From Sesamia nonagrioides (lineage: Eukaryota > Arthropoda > Insecta > Lepidoptera > Noctuidae), in contig JADWQK010002537.1 of assembly GCA_017933935.1 (NCBI GenBank), positions 992,001 through 1,056,000 of the forward strand: a DNA stretch of 64,000 nt. The letters are read 5' to 3'. Shown piece by piece: positions 24,405-35,700 of the stretch. Made by a program: the position numbers and the translations under genes. Each line of letters begins with the position of its first letter. Within the stretch, counting starts at the first letter, position 1. The notes below the pieces were generated by a model. It made no database searches and was not told where the DNA came from. It saw nothing but the letters and a program-made list of their open reading frames with translations.

Positions 24405-24550
24405 AATTATAAACCAGCGCTTGACCGCAATCCTGCCTGATGGTAAGCAGTGACGCAATCGTTGATGGTAAAGCGCACTAAGTTATTAAGAGCCTATTCA
24501 CTCTAGCCTTGAAGACACTCAAATTGTAGTCCGACGGAAACACCGCCGCT
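24405..24550 (+). mobile_element. Retroposon-like fragment, family D
   Basis: CTTGACCGCAATCCTGCCTG through the TGAAGACACTC region matches the family D sequence seen inverted at 18005 and 21940. Confidence 0.5.
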
Positions 24551-25041
24551 GGCAAATTTCTCATAAATTGTATCAAAATTTTATGAAATACTTACTGATG
24601 AAAACGATTATTTTCTTACTAATTTACCAAATTATGAGGATAAAACTACCTAAAATTATCAAACAAAGCAATATTAACATTTGAAATGATTCATTGCTTA
24701 GGTGCCCTTTTTTTTGGAAATGTGTTTATTTTGTGTTACCACACAAAATACCATAAGCTAAATTACCATGCTTTGTGTGTTGTGTAGTATGTTAAACCAA
24801 GACGTTTCGTTACTATTTTCTATTAGATTGCAATAGTCTGAACGTCTTTGTAAGAATTTGAATAGAAACATCTCCAAGTATTTATTTGCTAGATGCGAGC
24901 CGCAATTTCACCCGCACGGGTTTGTTTCGAACCCGAGGGAAGATCGAAATAAAAGTATCTTATGTGTTAAAAACTATACATAGATAGTTTTTAACATATA
25001 AGATGCTTTTTTATTAGTCAGTTTTATTTCAAATCACATAA
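24551..25041. other. No gene; short hairpin at 24957..25011
   Basis: ATCTTATGTGTTAAAAACTA and its near complement form a ~22-bp stem. No coding signal is present. Confidence 0.5.
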
Positions 25042-25290
25042 TCCATACTAATATTATAAATGCGAAAGTAACTCTGTCTGTCTGTCTATCTGTCTGTCTG
25101 TCTGTCCGTTACGCTTTCCCGCTTAAACCTCTCAACCGATTTTGATGAAATTTGGCACAGACAATCTTTAGACCCTGAGAAAGAACATAGGCTACCTTTT
25201 ATCCCGGAAAAATTTAATATTCCCGAGGGAAATCTAAAAAGCGCGATATAACCGAACTCCACGCGGGCGAAGCCGTGGGCGGAAAGCTAG
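25042..25290 (+). mobile_element. Helitron-like family A, full length
   Basis: Starts TCCATACTAATATTATAAAT after A, has a longer GTCT/ATCT tract, and ends GGCGGAAAGCTAG before T. Confidence 0.8.
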
Positions 25291-28200
25291 TTTATAATAT
25301 AGGTAGGAATATTTGACTGTCATGTTCTTTTTTTATAATATCCTCCTTCTTACAATATTTGCCATGCCAACAAGAACACATCAATCAAAGTTAATACTCC
25401 GAACGGATAAGTCTGATCAATCTTAAACTTTTTGCTTTATCTTTACGTGTATTCCCTCATCAAAATTTACCTGTTGCCCGCCCGACATCAATACCTTGGC
25501 CTTATTTCAAAATTAACTCAATAAACGTCCGCAAATATAACGCGACATTATACCCCAGTTAATAATTATAACATTTAAGTGGGCAAAATCAATAAATCAT
25601 GTTCTGGAGCCAAGAGCGTGTCACCGGTCTGTGGTTTGTGCAACAAACTATTCTCCACAACCATTCTGATATAAAAATAGCGTCAATAAATCTGTTGAAG
25701 TACAGTCTGTTATATTTAGTTATATAGACATAGTAAAATTTCCTGTTAAAACACTCGCGTCGGTCTAATATAGATCGTTCTCTTCGCCTTTACGTTTTGT
25801 TGTCGACTCCTCTCCTATTTTCTCGCTGACGAATTTATTTTACAAAATTAATGGCGATGATCTGTGCGTTTGTTTTCTCACGGTAAACACTTCCACAGAC
25901 ACCTATAGATAGAAACGGATGATACCTCGTTGCTAAAACAAACGTTGGATGCGCAAGATCATGCATGACATGATAATTGAGAACTACCGCCGAGATTTTG
26001 CAGTTACGAAACTGCGCTGATTTAAAACATCCTAAAAATAACAATAGTTATTAATAGACTGTTTCCTTTTATTGTTTATTTAATGGTTTTGAACAGTTGT
26101 AACAGAAATTTTGAGTAGGAAATGACTGGAGCGACTCGTGGAGTTTGGTATCAGGTTCACAATTAGGCAATAAACAATGTATTAATGCTGTATGTATAAA
26201 ATTTCGTAACACTGTATTTATATACCACGACTCACCACAAAGTGAAATCAATCTGCCGAAATAACTCTAGTCTTCGATCTAACCTGGCTAACCCGTCATT
26301 TACGCAATGGCATGTTAGCTGTTGTAGTCTGTTGATCTACCAAATCACTAATGGATTTTTCGAACCGAGAATAGAACAAAACACATCTGCCTACCATTTT
26401 GTCCATCTATCTTGGGTTCGGCCAAGTCTTCCAGACTATCCGGATGCGGCCAAACACCAGAATTTTAGATACCTAGACGGACTACCTATATGACCTCCTC
26501 AACACGATCAACTGGGTGCATAACATGGTAAGACAAAAAGTTGGACCAAAAACGCATCAACACACGAAAACACTTGCATTCGATCTCCATTGATCTATGG
26601 TGCCATTTGTTATGTGTACGCCAAAACGGCACTAGCCCATCGGGATTAAATGAAAACAGGAAAAAAAAAGAAAAGACGTAAAGACGGAATACCTTTCCTA
26701 CCTACTCCCAAAACATATTTCGTAGGAACAGCGAATTCGAATATGCTCCAGTAAGAAGGTCGTGTCGTCTGTTGACAAATGAGCAATATCTATCAGTCGT
26801 TTCGTGAGGGTCAAAGGCTCTAAAAAAAGGTACCACCTAAACCCGTAAGATACGACAAAACGTGTTTTGTTCTTTTTTGGCGTAGGAGTATACCTTTGAA
26901 TCTATTGATGAAGTTAGCCTTTTTCCAAATACGAAGGACGTCATTCTTGTGCTATGACAAAGGGAATGAAAATCGGTGTTTTTCAGTTTCCACGTAAATT
27001 GTGACAGTCCATAGTGCCTGTGCGCCGAAGTTACGGTAGACAATATGTCTGGTCTATATTTGAGCTTACGAAATTTTTGGTTATCAAATACATGGATGTA
27101 CTATGTACTTAGGTTGATATAAAACATTTTTTTTTCTTTTAATTATGAGTATCAAAGGCCTTTTAATGTCTCTATAAAATAAACTTTAATTAAACACACA
27201 GCTTAAATAATTTAATTTCCTTTAAAAATAAACTCTGCGAGAGATATTCAGATTATTTTTACCTTTTTTTTAGAGCATGGCACAAAATTAAAAAAATAAA
27301 TTGATATCTGCAGCACAGACACTGGAAAAGTTCAATACATCCAAAATCATAGACAAAATATCTAAATAAAACTTCTTTCTTGAAACTACAACAGCCATAG
27401 TATAAAAATATCTAAAGAGCACAACATTATTCAGTATCTGTACTGTATGTTTACTGTGTCTTGTTATGACTTTTGTGTCAATGTTACGGGCTCCTAGTAT
27501 TTGAACATGTGTCTATCAATGTGTGAGTTTGGGTTGAGGCAGATTTATTGATAGTATATTATTGCTACGTGTCTTTTTTTTTTTTTGTAGTATATTTGGT
27601 GTGCCACTGCTAGACAAAGGAATCCCCTTTTTTGTCCAAACCTCCCTGTCTTGTTCTACCTCTGTCCATGTTGGCCCTCCGTATGTTATGTAAAAATACA
27701 ATAAATATTTATATAAGTTGGGTAATGGACAGATGAGAATGGCTTATGGATTTTAAACTGTGATTTTATTATGATACATAGATAGATATTTTACCTGTTA
27801 GTCATAATAAATGTATTTGATTTTTGATAAGTAAAACATATAAAGATATGTGTGGTAAAATTAAAGTCTGTAAATCTACGGAATAACATGAGCTTTTGCT
27901 GAATATATTTATGATTGATATATATTGATGATTGTTTTATTCAGTTAATTTATTTTTAATAATTTTGTATAATGACCATGGATATTGAAGATAATAATAC
28001 TGAATAAAATACTTGTAGGTATTCATTATATATTCAATAAATTTATGAGTATTATAATCATAAATTTATTGAATATATCAGAAATGAAAAGTAATCCCAG
28101 GATTGGTGGGTGATATTATAATAACAAAATTGTAATTTAAATATTATTTTATTAGTTTTGCATAAATAAAGTTTTGCATTAGATAAGTTGTTCTACAACT

Positions 28201-28761
28201 AATAAGTCAATAAATTTAAAACTTAGTGTCAAACCAATTCAGTAAAGAATTTTTAATAAAGTAAACCTATTAAAATTTGATAATGTAATTTTCAAATAAC
28301 TAGGTATAAAATTTGTAGAACCATTAATTTTAAAATCAGTCCAACCAGAATCTTGTTTGAATTTTTCTTTGTGTTATTAGAAAAAAATAAACAAAGTTCC
28401 TATTACACTTTAGAATAATAAATAACTATCTACCTACAGAGTAATCCATCCCACTGAGATGAAATTATCAAACCACGTATATATAAATAAACTTACAGGA
28501 AAACATGTTAACATTGTCAGCCCAAACAATACCCAACACCAAAGGAATTGCACTAGCAATTAAAATCACTCATAGAGCCTACTTTATTTTTATACAATGT
28601 GAGCATTAGGCTGAACAGCCTGTTATCACCGCCTCACAAGTCACAACCAAAAAAGCTAAGCCGAACAGGGCGCCTCTTCATTGTAAACAAATAGTGTATT
28701 TTTAATTTTACATAATTATTTAATAGGCACAAACTACTCATTATATTATATGTAGACTTAC
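25291..28761. other. AT-rich stretch, presumed PKC intron 1; no exon found
   Basis: This lies immediately downstream (minus strand) of the PKC exon and should be its intron 1. I looked for the next C1A segment (FQCQVC-like, cysteine/histidine-rich) on the minus strand and did not find it. There is an AT-rich palindrome at 28018..28080. Short ORFs lack motifs. Confidence 0.5.
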
Positions 28762-28946
28762 CATATAAAGTCCTTGCAGTGGGAACAGAACGTAGGCTGC
28801 TTGAAGAACCTCGGCATGAACTTGTGGTCTTTTATCAGATAAACATTCTTCTTTTTGAGCGCACCCTTGCGGCCCCGCAAACGGAACGCCTGCCCAGCTT
28901 TATATTCACCACCACCGTCATCACAATTATTTTCCTCGTCCGCCAT
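28762..28946 (-). CDS. Conventional protein kinase C, first coding exon
   Basis: The exon encodes 61 codons plus two bases and ends at a canonical donor (GTAAGT on the minus strand, plus 28756..28761), splitting a Trp codon. The start at 28946 has a good context (AGCCATGG). Conventional PKCs are Ca2+/diacylglycerol-activated Ser/Thr kinases that move from cytosol to membrane. Residues RKGALKKKNVY match the pseudosubstrate, with Ala at the phospho-site position that keeps the kinase inactive. HKFMPRFFKQPTFCSHC begins the C1A zinc finger with the H-x12-C-x2-C spacing. The acidic stretch before it is poorly conserved in the family. Later exons are not visible. Which insect paralogue (Pkc53E or inaC type) cannot be decided from one exon. 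Confidence 0.93.
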
Positions 28947-29110
28947 GGCTACCCGCGGTCGCTAGGGCGCCGGATAACTCGGAAATAATAATTATCTCAC
29001 AAATATTCGCCAGAGAGCGCGGCCCACCCGAACAAACCACCGCTCTCAACGGAACGTCATCGCGATTTGTCAATGAGAGGAACTGTCACTGTCAAACTGA
29101 TAATTAACAC
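28947..29110. promoter_or_regulatory. Putative PKC 5' UTR / promoter, GC-rich
   Basis: The ~150 bp upstream of the PKC start are richer in C, G and CG dinucleotides than the surroundings, as often seen at insect housekeeping 5' ends. No TATA box or initiator can be assigned from sequence alone. Confidence 0.35.
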
Positions 29111-30016
29111 GAGTTGCCATACTAAGATTTTAACTACTATGTTTAGGGGAAATATTCTTGAGATTTCTTAAAAACCTACTATACACGACATTATTATGTT
29201 ATGCCTTGATAAACCCAGAGGAAATAAATTATATTTATTTACTTCATTAGGTTAGCCAACAATTGAACGCATTATATTTAACAGATCTTTTTTTTTAATC
29301 GGCTTTTACCTAGTTATAGCTAACTTTCTGCTTATTTTAGATAAATACATTATCCCATGACTGCATCTCCAGACCCTATTTAGATGTAGACCATCATAAA
29401 CCCGTTGTGAAAAAGGAATAGTGCTATTCATCTTGTATCAAATCTCAATCTTTGTCTGACACTGGAACCATAATGGTTTTAATACACTATAGTAACCCCC
29501 CAGCTCTTCAAAGGTATCTCAACATATTTTGCATATCAACTGTAATATTAAGGTAAGTTATCCTTTTACTATTCACTTAAGGATTAACTTTGTCAATTAA
29601 GCAAATTCCTTATCCATCAAAGGATGAAGAAAGCAAGCGCGAAGCGAGTTTGACAATGTTAATTCTTAGATAGGTTCAAACTTCAAACCTTTATGAATTA
29701 TGTTATGTTATGAGGCTTTTTGGAAATTCATATAGATATCTGAATCACGGCTCTAGAAGAAAATACCTAGTCCTTGTATCAAGGAAGTACTATATCTCTT
29801 CTTCTAATATATATTCGGTGGACTGTGTAAGTCTGTGTACCTTAAAAGTTGCTCATAAATCGGTATCGATACGACGATACGCGACAGCCCGCAGCAACCT
29901 AGATGATAAGTGATAGTGAAGCTTGCGTCGCACTTTGCAGTACATCGCTGTAATGGCTATTGACTAAATAAGCCATTGATAATACAACATTTGACGATGA
30001 ATGAATCATAAACTAT
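29111..30016. other. Intergenic; dispersed repeat at ~29396..29510
   Basis: CCGTTGTGAAAAAGGAATAG onward resembles the unnamed repeat near 23040. A 67-codon ORF from 29710 has no recognisable motif. Confidence 0.45.
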
Positions 30017-30152
30017 GGTGCATATTACAGAACGTCACTCAAAACTCAAGCTCTACTTAAGTCTCGTTTCAAGCCATTTGATTGGTTGAAACTAGTTTTA
30101 AGTAATGCTTAAACAGAGATCAATACTTGAGTTTCCTTCTGGAATACGGACC
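30017..30152. mobile_element. Short Harbinger-like MITE
   Basis: The right end reads GGAATACGGACC next to TTA; the left end GGTGCATATTACAGAACGT is its inverted relative. The same TIR type bounds 30249..32223. Confidence 0.5.
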
Positions 30153-30248
30153 TTAATGATCAAATCATTTTATGGAAGTTGCTCAAAATCTTCCAGCAAA
30201 AGATTATTATATCGCGTATAGCAGCACCGACGAACGTTCAAAGATTTA

Positions 30249-32223
30249 GGTCCGTATTACAGAACGTTACTCAAGTACAGTTTAAACTCCAATCACTTGA
30301 TCATTGCATAAGTATAGAATCAGTGCTTGAGCATAGTTCTTATTCCAGAACGGTAATCAATCTATACTCAGCAAATCGAGACTCAATTCGAGCCTCAAGC
30401 AGAGATTTGGTTTGTCTATGCATCAGTCTGTTTTCGTTTACGATTTATTTAATTTACATAATATGAAATATATAATTGTACCATAAGAACCCAAAAATTA
30501 ATAAAAGGAACGTTGTTTCGTTAACCCTGAATAGTAAAATCCCACATTTATTGAAGTTAAACCTATTAGAAATCTTTTTTTGTATTATTTCATTCCTTAA
30601 ATGTTTTAACTGTCGTTCGTGCCCAAGAATGTAACAATATGGGTGTGGGTCGTCGTGATCGTGACTTTGACAGTTTTATGTAATCAACTTTCGATAAAAG
30701 TGTAAACAATTTTTAGAAACTTGATAAATAATTTTAAGTTTGTTTCTCTGTATTTGCTATGTACTCGTCATCATCATCAGTCATCACGCTAAAGTTGTCG
30801 CTGCTGGATATAGGCCTCTCTTGTTGCACGCCATCCAATTCGAATTCCATGATATACAATGTATTCTACAGGATCAAACAGTGTATATTACAATATATGA
30901 ATCGCAGTAACTCTAATAGAAACGGAGAAGACAGAAAAGGGACCCCTAAAGGAGCAATGAATATGAAAACAATAAGCTCCTTAATTGGAGTAAAAAAGGA
31001 AAGGTATTTATCTCTGAATATATACCTCTACTTACTAATTTAATTAAACTAACCAAATGAATGTTGAAAACAGTAGCCAATACAAGATATACAATATGTA
31101 CATTCATTCCCTTAATGCTTGTTAACATTAATTTCATATTTTAGAAATGTATGTATGTTCTTGTCTATTTTATATTACTTATTTCTGCCGTTGCAATTCG
31201 GTTATAGTGTATTTTATTAACTATATGGTATTTGTTTGTTTACAGGTCCAAGTTTGAATGCTCATATGAAAGTCACCCATCACCTACCATTTAACCTGAT
31301 GCAAGGACGGGGAGTATGGTGACGGAGGAGCTCAAGCTACATGTGTAAAGGTGTGGAATGGGAGTGGCATGAGATATAATTGGAAAACTTAAAATAAAGA
31401 ATTTATAACAAATATGTAGCGTTATTACACATCACAATAAATCGTTTCTACAAAATGACTCTTGTTATTTGTGTGACTGCCATAATATGGCTTTTCCTTC
31501 GTTCTGGGCCTTGGAGCTGCCGTCCTAAGTTTTCCCATGGGATAACACATTAAATAAGCACTATTTGTCATAAACTTATTCTCTTCAAACCTCCTGAGCC
31601 TCCTGTTTGAGCATCCCTTATTAATCCTATATCCAATTAATAGATCTTTTCATTCACAAGATAAGATTGAATAAAATGCATTTTAAGAACCCAAATAATT
31701 AGGATATAGCGGTTGTGTGTTGATCCAGAACAGCACAATCACACATTTATATGAAGAAAAGTGTGCTCACACAGCCTGTTATTATAAATACAATTTACTA
31801 TTTATGCTAAACTCAATCAAAAATTTAATAACATAATTTTCACCACATCTTCAAACCAAGTTTAATCTACTAAAATTATCGTTAAATAAATTATCATAAT
31901 GGTCAATTTCTTCAAATACATCCATTTTGATTCAAATATTATTAAGAAAAACAATATTTGAATTCTACAATGCAGCTAGAAATAGATAGAACAAAAATCA
32001 AAAATGACATGACAATGCCAATATAATGAGGTAATCTATGCTCAAGCGTGGTCCCGACCACACTTGAGTGATGATCAATGCTTAAGTATGATTCACTAAA
32101 GTCCAACTCAGCTGATCTATGATCAACGAATATATGCTTGAGGGTCGTTCTAAAATCAAAGCTCGACTCAAATCTAGTTTTAAGTAGAGATCAATGCTTG
32201 AGTAACTTTCTGTAATACGGACC
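30249..32223. mobile_element. ~2-kb TIR element, TTA target duplication (Harbinger-like)
   Basis: Left end GGTCCGTATTACAGAACGTT and right end AACTTTCTGTAATACGGACC are inverted, and TTA occurs directly outside both. A 3-bp TTA duplication is typical of PIF/Harbinger. Motifs such as GATCAATGCTTGAGTA recur near the right end. No transposase frame is visible. It could instead be two separate MITEs with lost inner ends. Confidence 0.5.
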
Positions 32224-32608
32224 TTAGTATATGCTGAAGTGGTTCCTTTTTTAGTCATAAATTAATGAAATTCCAACGTTTTCATGAAATCAATAAAATT
32301 AAATAAAATTTCATTAAAGTGCAAAGAATACTTGTAGTCATAGAAATAGAAAAATATTCTTCATAGATTGTTTCAGAACCATTCTTCATATTTTATCTGT
32401 ATATTTCGAACGTAACCCGTTTATATTTTTCTAATCTGTCAGCCGCGTAGCTAGCCATTTCAATTTTCAACCAGAAAGCCGTTAACTTTCAAGTTTTTTA
32501 CGGTTGACAAATTGTTTTGCTGTTCTTTGCAAACTGAAATGTGAAATATTTGCATGATTATTGAAGTGTTTGTGTAATTTCGTGTATCTATCAAGAAGTT
32601 GAACCAAG
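32224..32608 (+). promoter_or_regulatory. Presumed RacGAP promoter and 5' UTR
   Basis: Sequence between the Harbinger-like element and the start codon. No TATA box stands out; the transcription start cannot be placed. A purely 5' UTR intron cannot be excluded. Confidence 0.35.
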
Positions 32609-32720
32609 ATGAGTTCAGAAAACTCAGATTCGGGTCCTGGCATTACTTTGTCATTGGTGGCTCAATTCGATGATATAAATCGGTTAAACAGCATTCTCAA
32701 CGATGGAGCGGCTGAAGAAT
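32609..32720 (+). CDS. tum: tum exon 1 (residues 1-37)
   Basis: Starts at the first ATG of the frame (AAGATGA context) and ends AAGAAT before donor GTAAGT. It encodes MSSENSDSGPGITLSLVAQF and then a short acidic stretch. The residual base combines with exon 2 to give Cys38. The start is supported by the phase match with exon 2. Confidence 0.9.
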
Positions 32721-35700
32721 GTAAGTTAACAACGTTTTTTTTTCAATTTTTTTTATAACAAGTCATTTAGAATCACAAATGTGTTTGAAGTCCGAAATAA
32801 TTTTCAGTTTCCAACCACCTACATTGCGTGGTATTTGGTAAAATTTCAGTTACCGCCAACCTTATCTGATGTGTCTTTATGAGTTATTCTCACTCCTGTT
32901 TTCTCTATTATTTATTTATCAAAAATATCGGAAGATCACTGTTGAACACGAAACTATTTATTAAGTTAACTCACTTTATTAGCTTTGACCTTGAATGAAA
33001 CCAGTCTTTAATGATTATTTAGGCGCTACTATATGTGAATGTACAGTACATCACATAAATTACTTCCTAAATAATTTACATTAGATAATGTTTTCATTCA
33101 TAATATATTTACTAGAGATGTACCGACTACCACTTTGGCCGACTAGCCGACTAGCCGACTAGTCGGCTGTAAATAGGCCGACTAGTCGGCCGACTAGTCG
33201 GCTAGTCGGCCTCTTTACAGTCGTAGTAAAGAGATTTTGCTATGTTTTATTATAGAAATATGACATTTTGTTTTGGGTTGTGTCCGGTTAATCATATAAG
33301 TTCATATGTTTCTTTTTTATTTTTCTTGAAACAGTTCGTGTTTAAAATATTGAATGTTTATTTTTTAATCTGTTGGTAATTATAAAATACCTACTTTTTC
33401 ATTTGATTAACAATTAATAAATGTTTATTTAACTTAAGAAGAAATTCTTTTGTTTGTTAATTAATACCAATTTTAAAAGGTAATAATTTTCTTTTGTTGG
33501 TGTTACAGATATTAGGTCCTTACATATGAAATTGGCGTTTTGTATCATACTCACTGTGCTTTCTCTAGCGACACCACTCGCATACACAACATTAATTCTT
33601 CGACCCGTTTCTGCAGCACTGGTGCCACGGCGGAACCTATGGCGGAACTCATATTCGTGAATAACGCGAAACTTTAAATTTTCCATTTTGTAAACTCAAT
33701 CATCATCATCATCCCAGCGTTAATCCCAGTCGCATCCGAAGCCTTTTCAGCTTTGGAGTCTGGGGTCCGCTTTACCAGTCCAACTGCTGATATGGCTAAA
33801 CTTCGACATGTTCCGTGAAGCGACTGCCGTCTGACCTCCACAACCCGAAGGCGACATCGAAGCATTGCAGTTAGACCAACATTTTGTAAACTCAATGACG
33901 CAGAGAAAAATCCAAAAGAAAAAAAAAACAAAAGAAATAGGTTTTCAAGACACAAATTGATGAGTAAATAGCTGAATAAATTTGAATTTGGAATTCTAAA
34001 CCAATTACCAAAGAGGAGATATTTGAAATCAAAGTGGCCAGTGCCTACGACAAAACGCCAATTTCATATGTAAGGACCTAAATTAGTAAGTTAGAAGTCC
34101 GGATTAAACAATAGGATACTTTTCATCCCGGAATAATTTGATAATCCCGAGATTTCCAAAAAGCGCGATATAATCCACGCGGGCGAAGCCGCGGGCGGAA
34201 AGCTAGTAATGAATAGTTAAGGTTTTATTTCATTTCAGTTCCCCTGATATAGTACATATTAATGAGAAATACATAGAAAGTAAAAAGCCGACTAGTCGGC
34301 GTTTTTTGCCGACTAGTCGCCGACTATTCGCCGACTACAAAAGCGGCCGAATAGTCGGCTTAACCGACTAGTCGGCGACTAGTCGGCACATCTCTAATAT
34401 TTACCTATAACTGAGAAATATCTACCTATATCAAGCCATTAAAAATTCAGTCACTCTTCATCATTATCAACATGTAGTCTGTTAATAACTATTCTTAAAC
34501 TTATACAGGTTTTCTTGCTTTCCTAAAACAAATGGAATGGGTCCGTGGCCAGTGGGCTGCAGCAGAGAAGGAGGCGGCTCGGATACAATCAGAGCTAGAC
34601 GAGGCTCTCCGCACTCTTGCCAAGTGGGAGGCCAAGTTTGCACATGTGAGGAAACTGCTGGATGGAGAAAAGAGAGAGAGGAATATTGTTCTGAAGAAGT
34701 ATAATGAACTGGTATGCTAGTATTGTTATTTACTTGATCAAAACACTTCAATTTGATATATTTTTTAAGACAACACGGTTGATGCTGATGTATACCGGAC
34801 ATACATATTGAAGTATACAGGAAGAAAATAATTAAAAATTCTGGTCTGATTGTGCCTGCTTATCTCTGAAATGGACTGACAGAACTTGATAAAATTTTGT
34901 ATGAGGATACTTCTATCCCATCTTTTGTATGGGGACATGGCTATTTTTTCTCATTATATTATGTGGGTGATAATGATAGTGATGAACAACCGTAGCCAAC
35001 TCACTCAAACAGTAAATGCACTGTTTTGTTGCTTTGTGATAAAGAATAGAATTAAATACTCTTTATTTTATGTACACCTTATAAATTACAGAACAAAATG
35101 TATGTAAATTTGAATCTTAGATGCATTAAGTCTAGCTATACATATGACCTAATGCGGCTAAGGTCGAGAAATATGAAGATTTAACAAAAGGTGAGACAAG
35201 GCAGGGCAGTCTTATCACTAAGAGCAATCGTTTTATAGACAACCAAAAAACAAGACCAACAAATGATAAACTGACAAACATGTTGAGGAAGTAGAATTAC
35301 AGTCCAACAGAGAATTTAAATTCATCTTAAATGGCTAAAAGAAAGTTATAGTAACAATATTGAACCCGAAAGTTTTAATACTTTAATCTATGATTTCAGA
35401 GCAAACTTTTGGATATGGCTCGAGATCTCCTGTTCAATGACAACCGAGCCAAGCTGAATGATGAGACCCTACAGAAACTGGCCTTCCTCAATGGTACAGC
35501 ACAGCAGGACCATAATGCCAAGCTCAATTGTGTACCAGAGCTTAATTCTACTGGTAAAAATTGTATTTTAATGACTATTTTGCATCAACAGGGTAATTGC
35601 ATAACACACTCTTTATAATTGGCTAGCGCTTCCACAGCAACAGATTCAAGTGGCTTGCAGCTGCTATAATAGCAATTGGTTTCATATTGACAGTTCAAAA

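Larger units (their letters stand above)
33113..34396. mobile_element. hAT-type element in tum intron 1, 8-bp target duplication
   Basis: The element opens TAGAGATGTACCGACTA and closes, inverted, with GTCGGCACATCTCTA. ATATTTAC is directly repeated outside both ends (33105..33112 and 34397..34404), the 8-bp duplication of hAT transposons. Dense CGACTAGTCGGC palindromes crowd both subterminal regions. There is no transposase; the interior is taken up by further insertions (33515..34078 and 34110..34206). Confidence 0.9.

Noticed and set aside
25291..28761. Further PKC exons to the left of exon 1
   Set aside because: I looked for the second half of C1A and a C2 or kinase block on the minus strand and saw none; I cannot exclude very short exons.
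33429..33955. Two minus ORFs (85 and 93 codons) in tum intron 1
   Set aside because: They overlap the boundaries of a SINE and a TIR element and contain no conserved motif.
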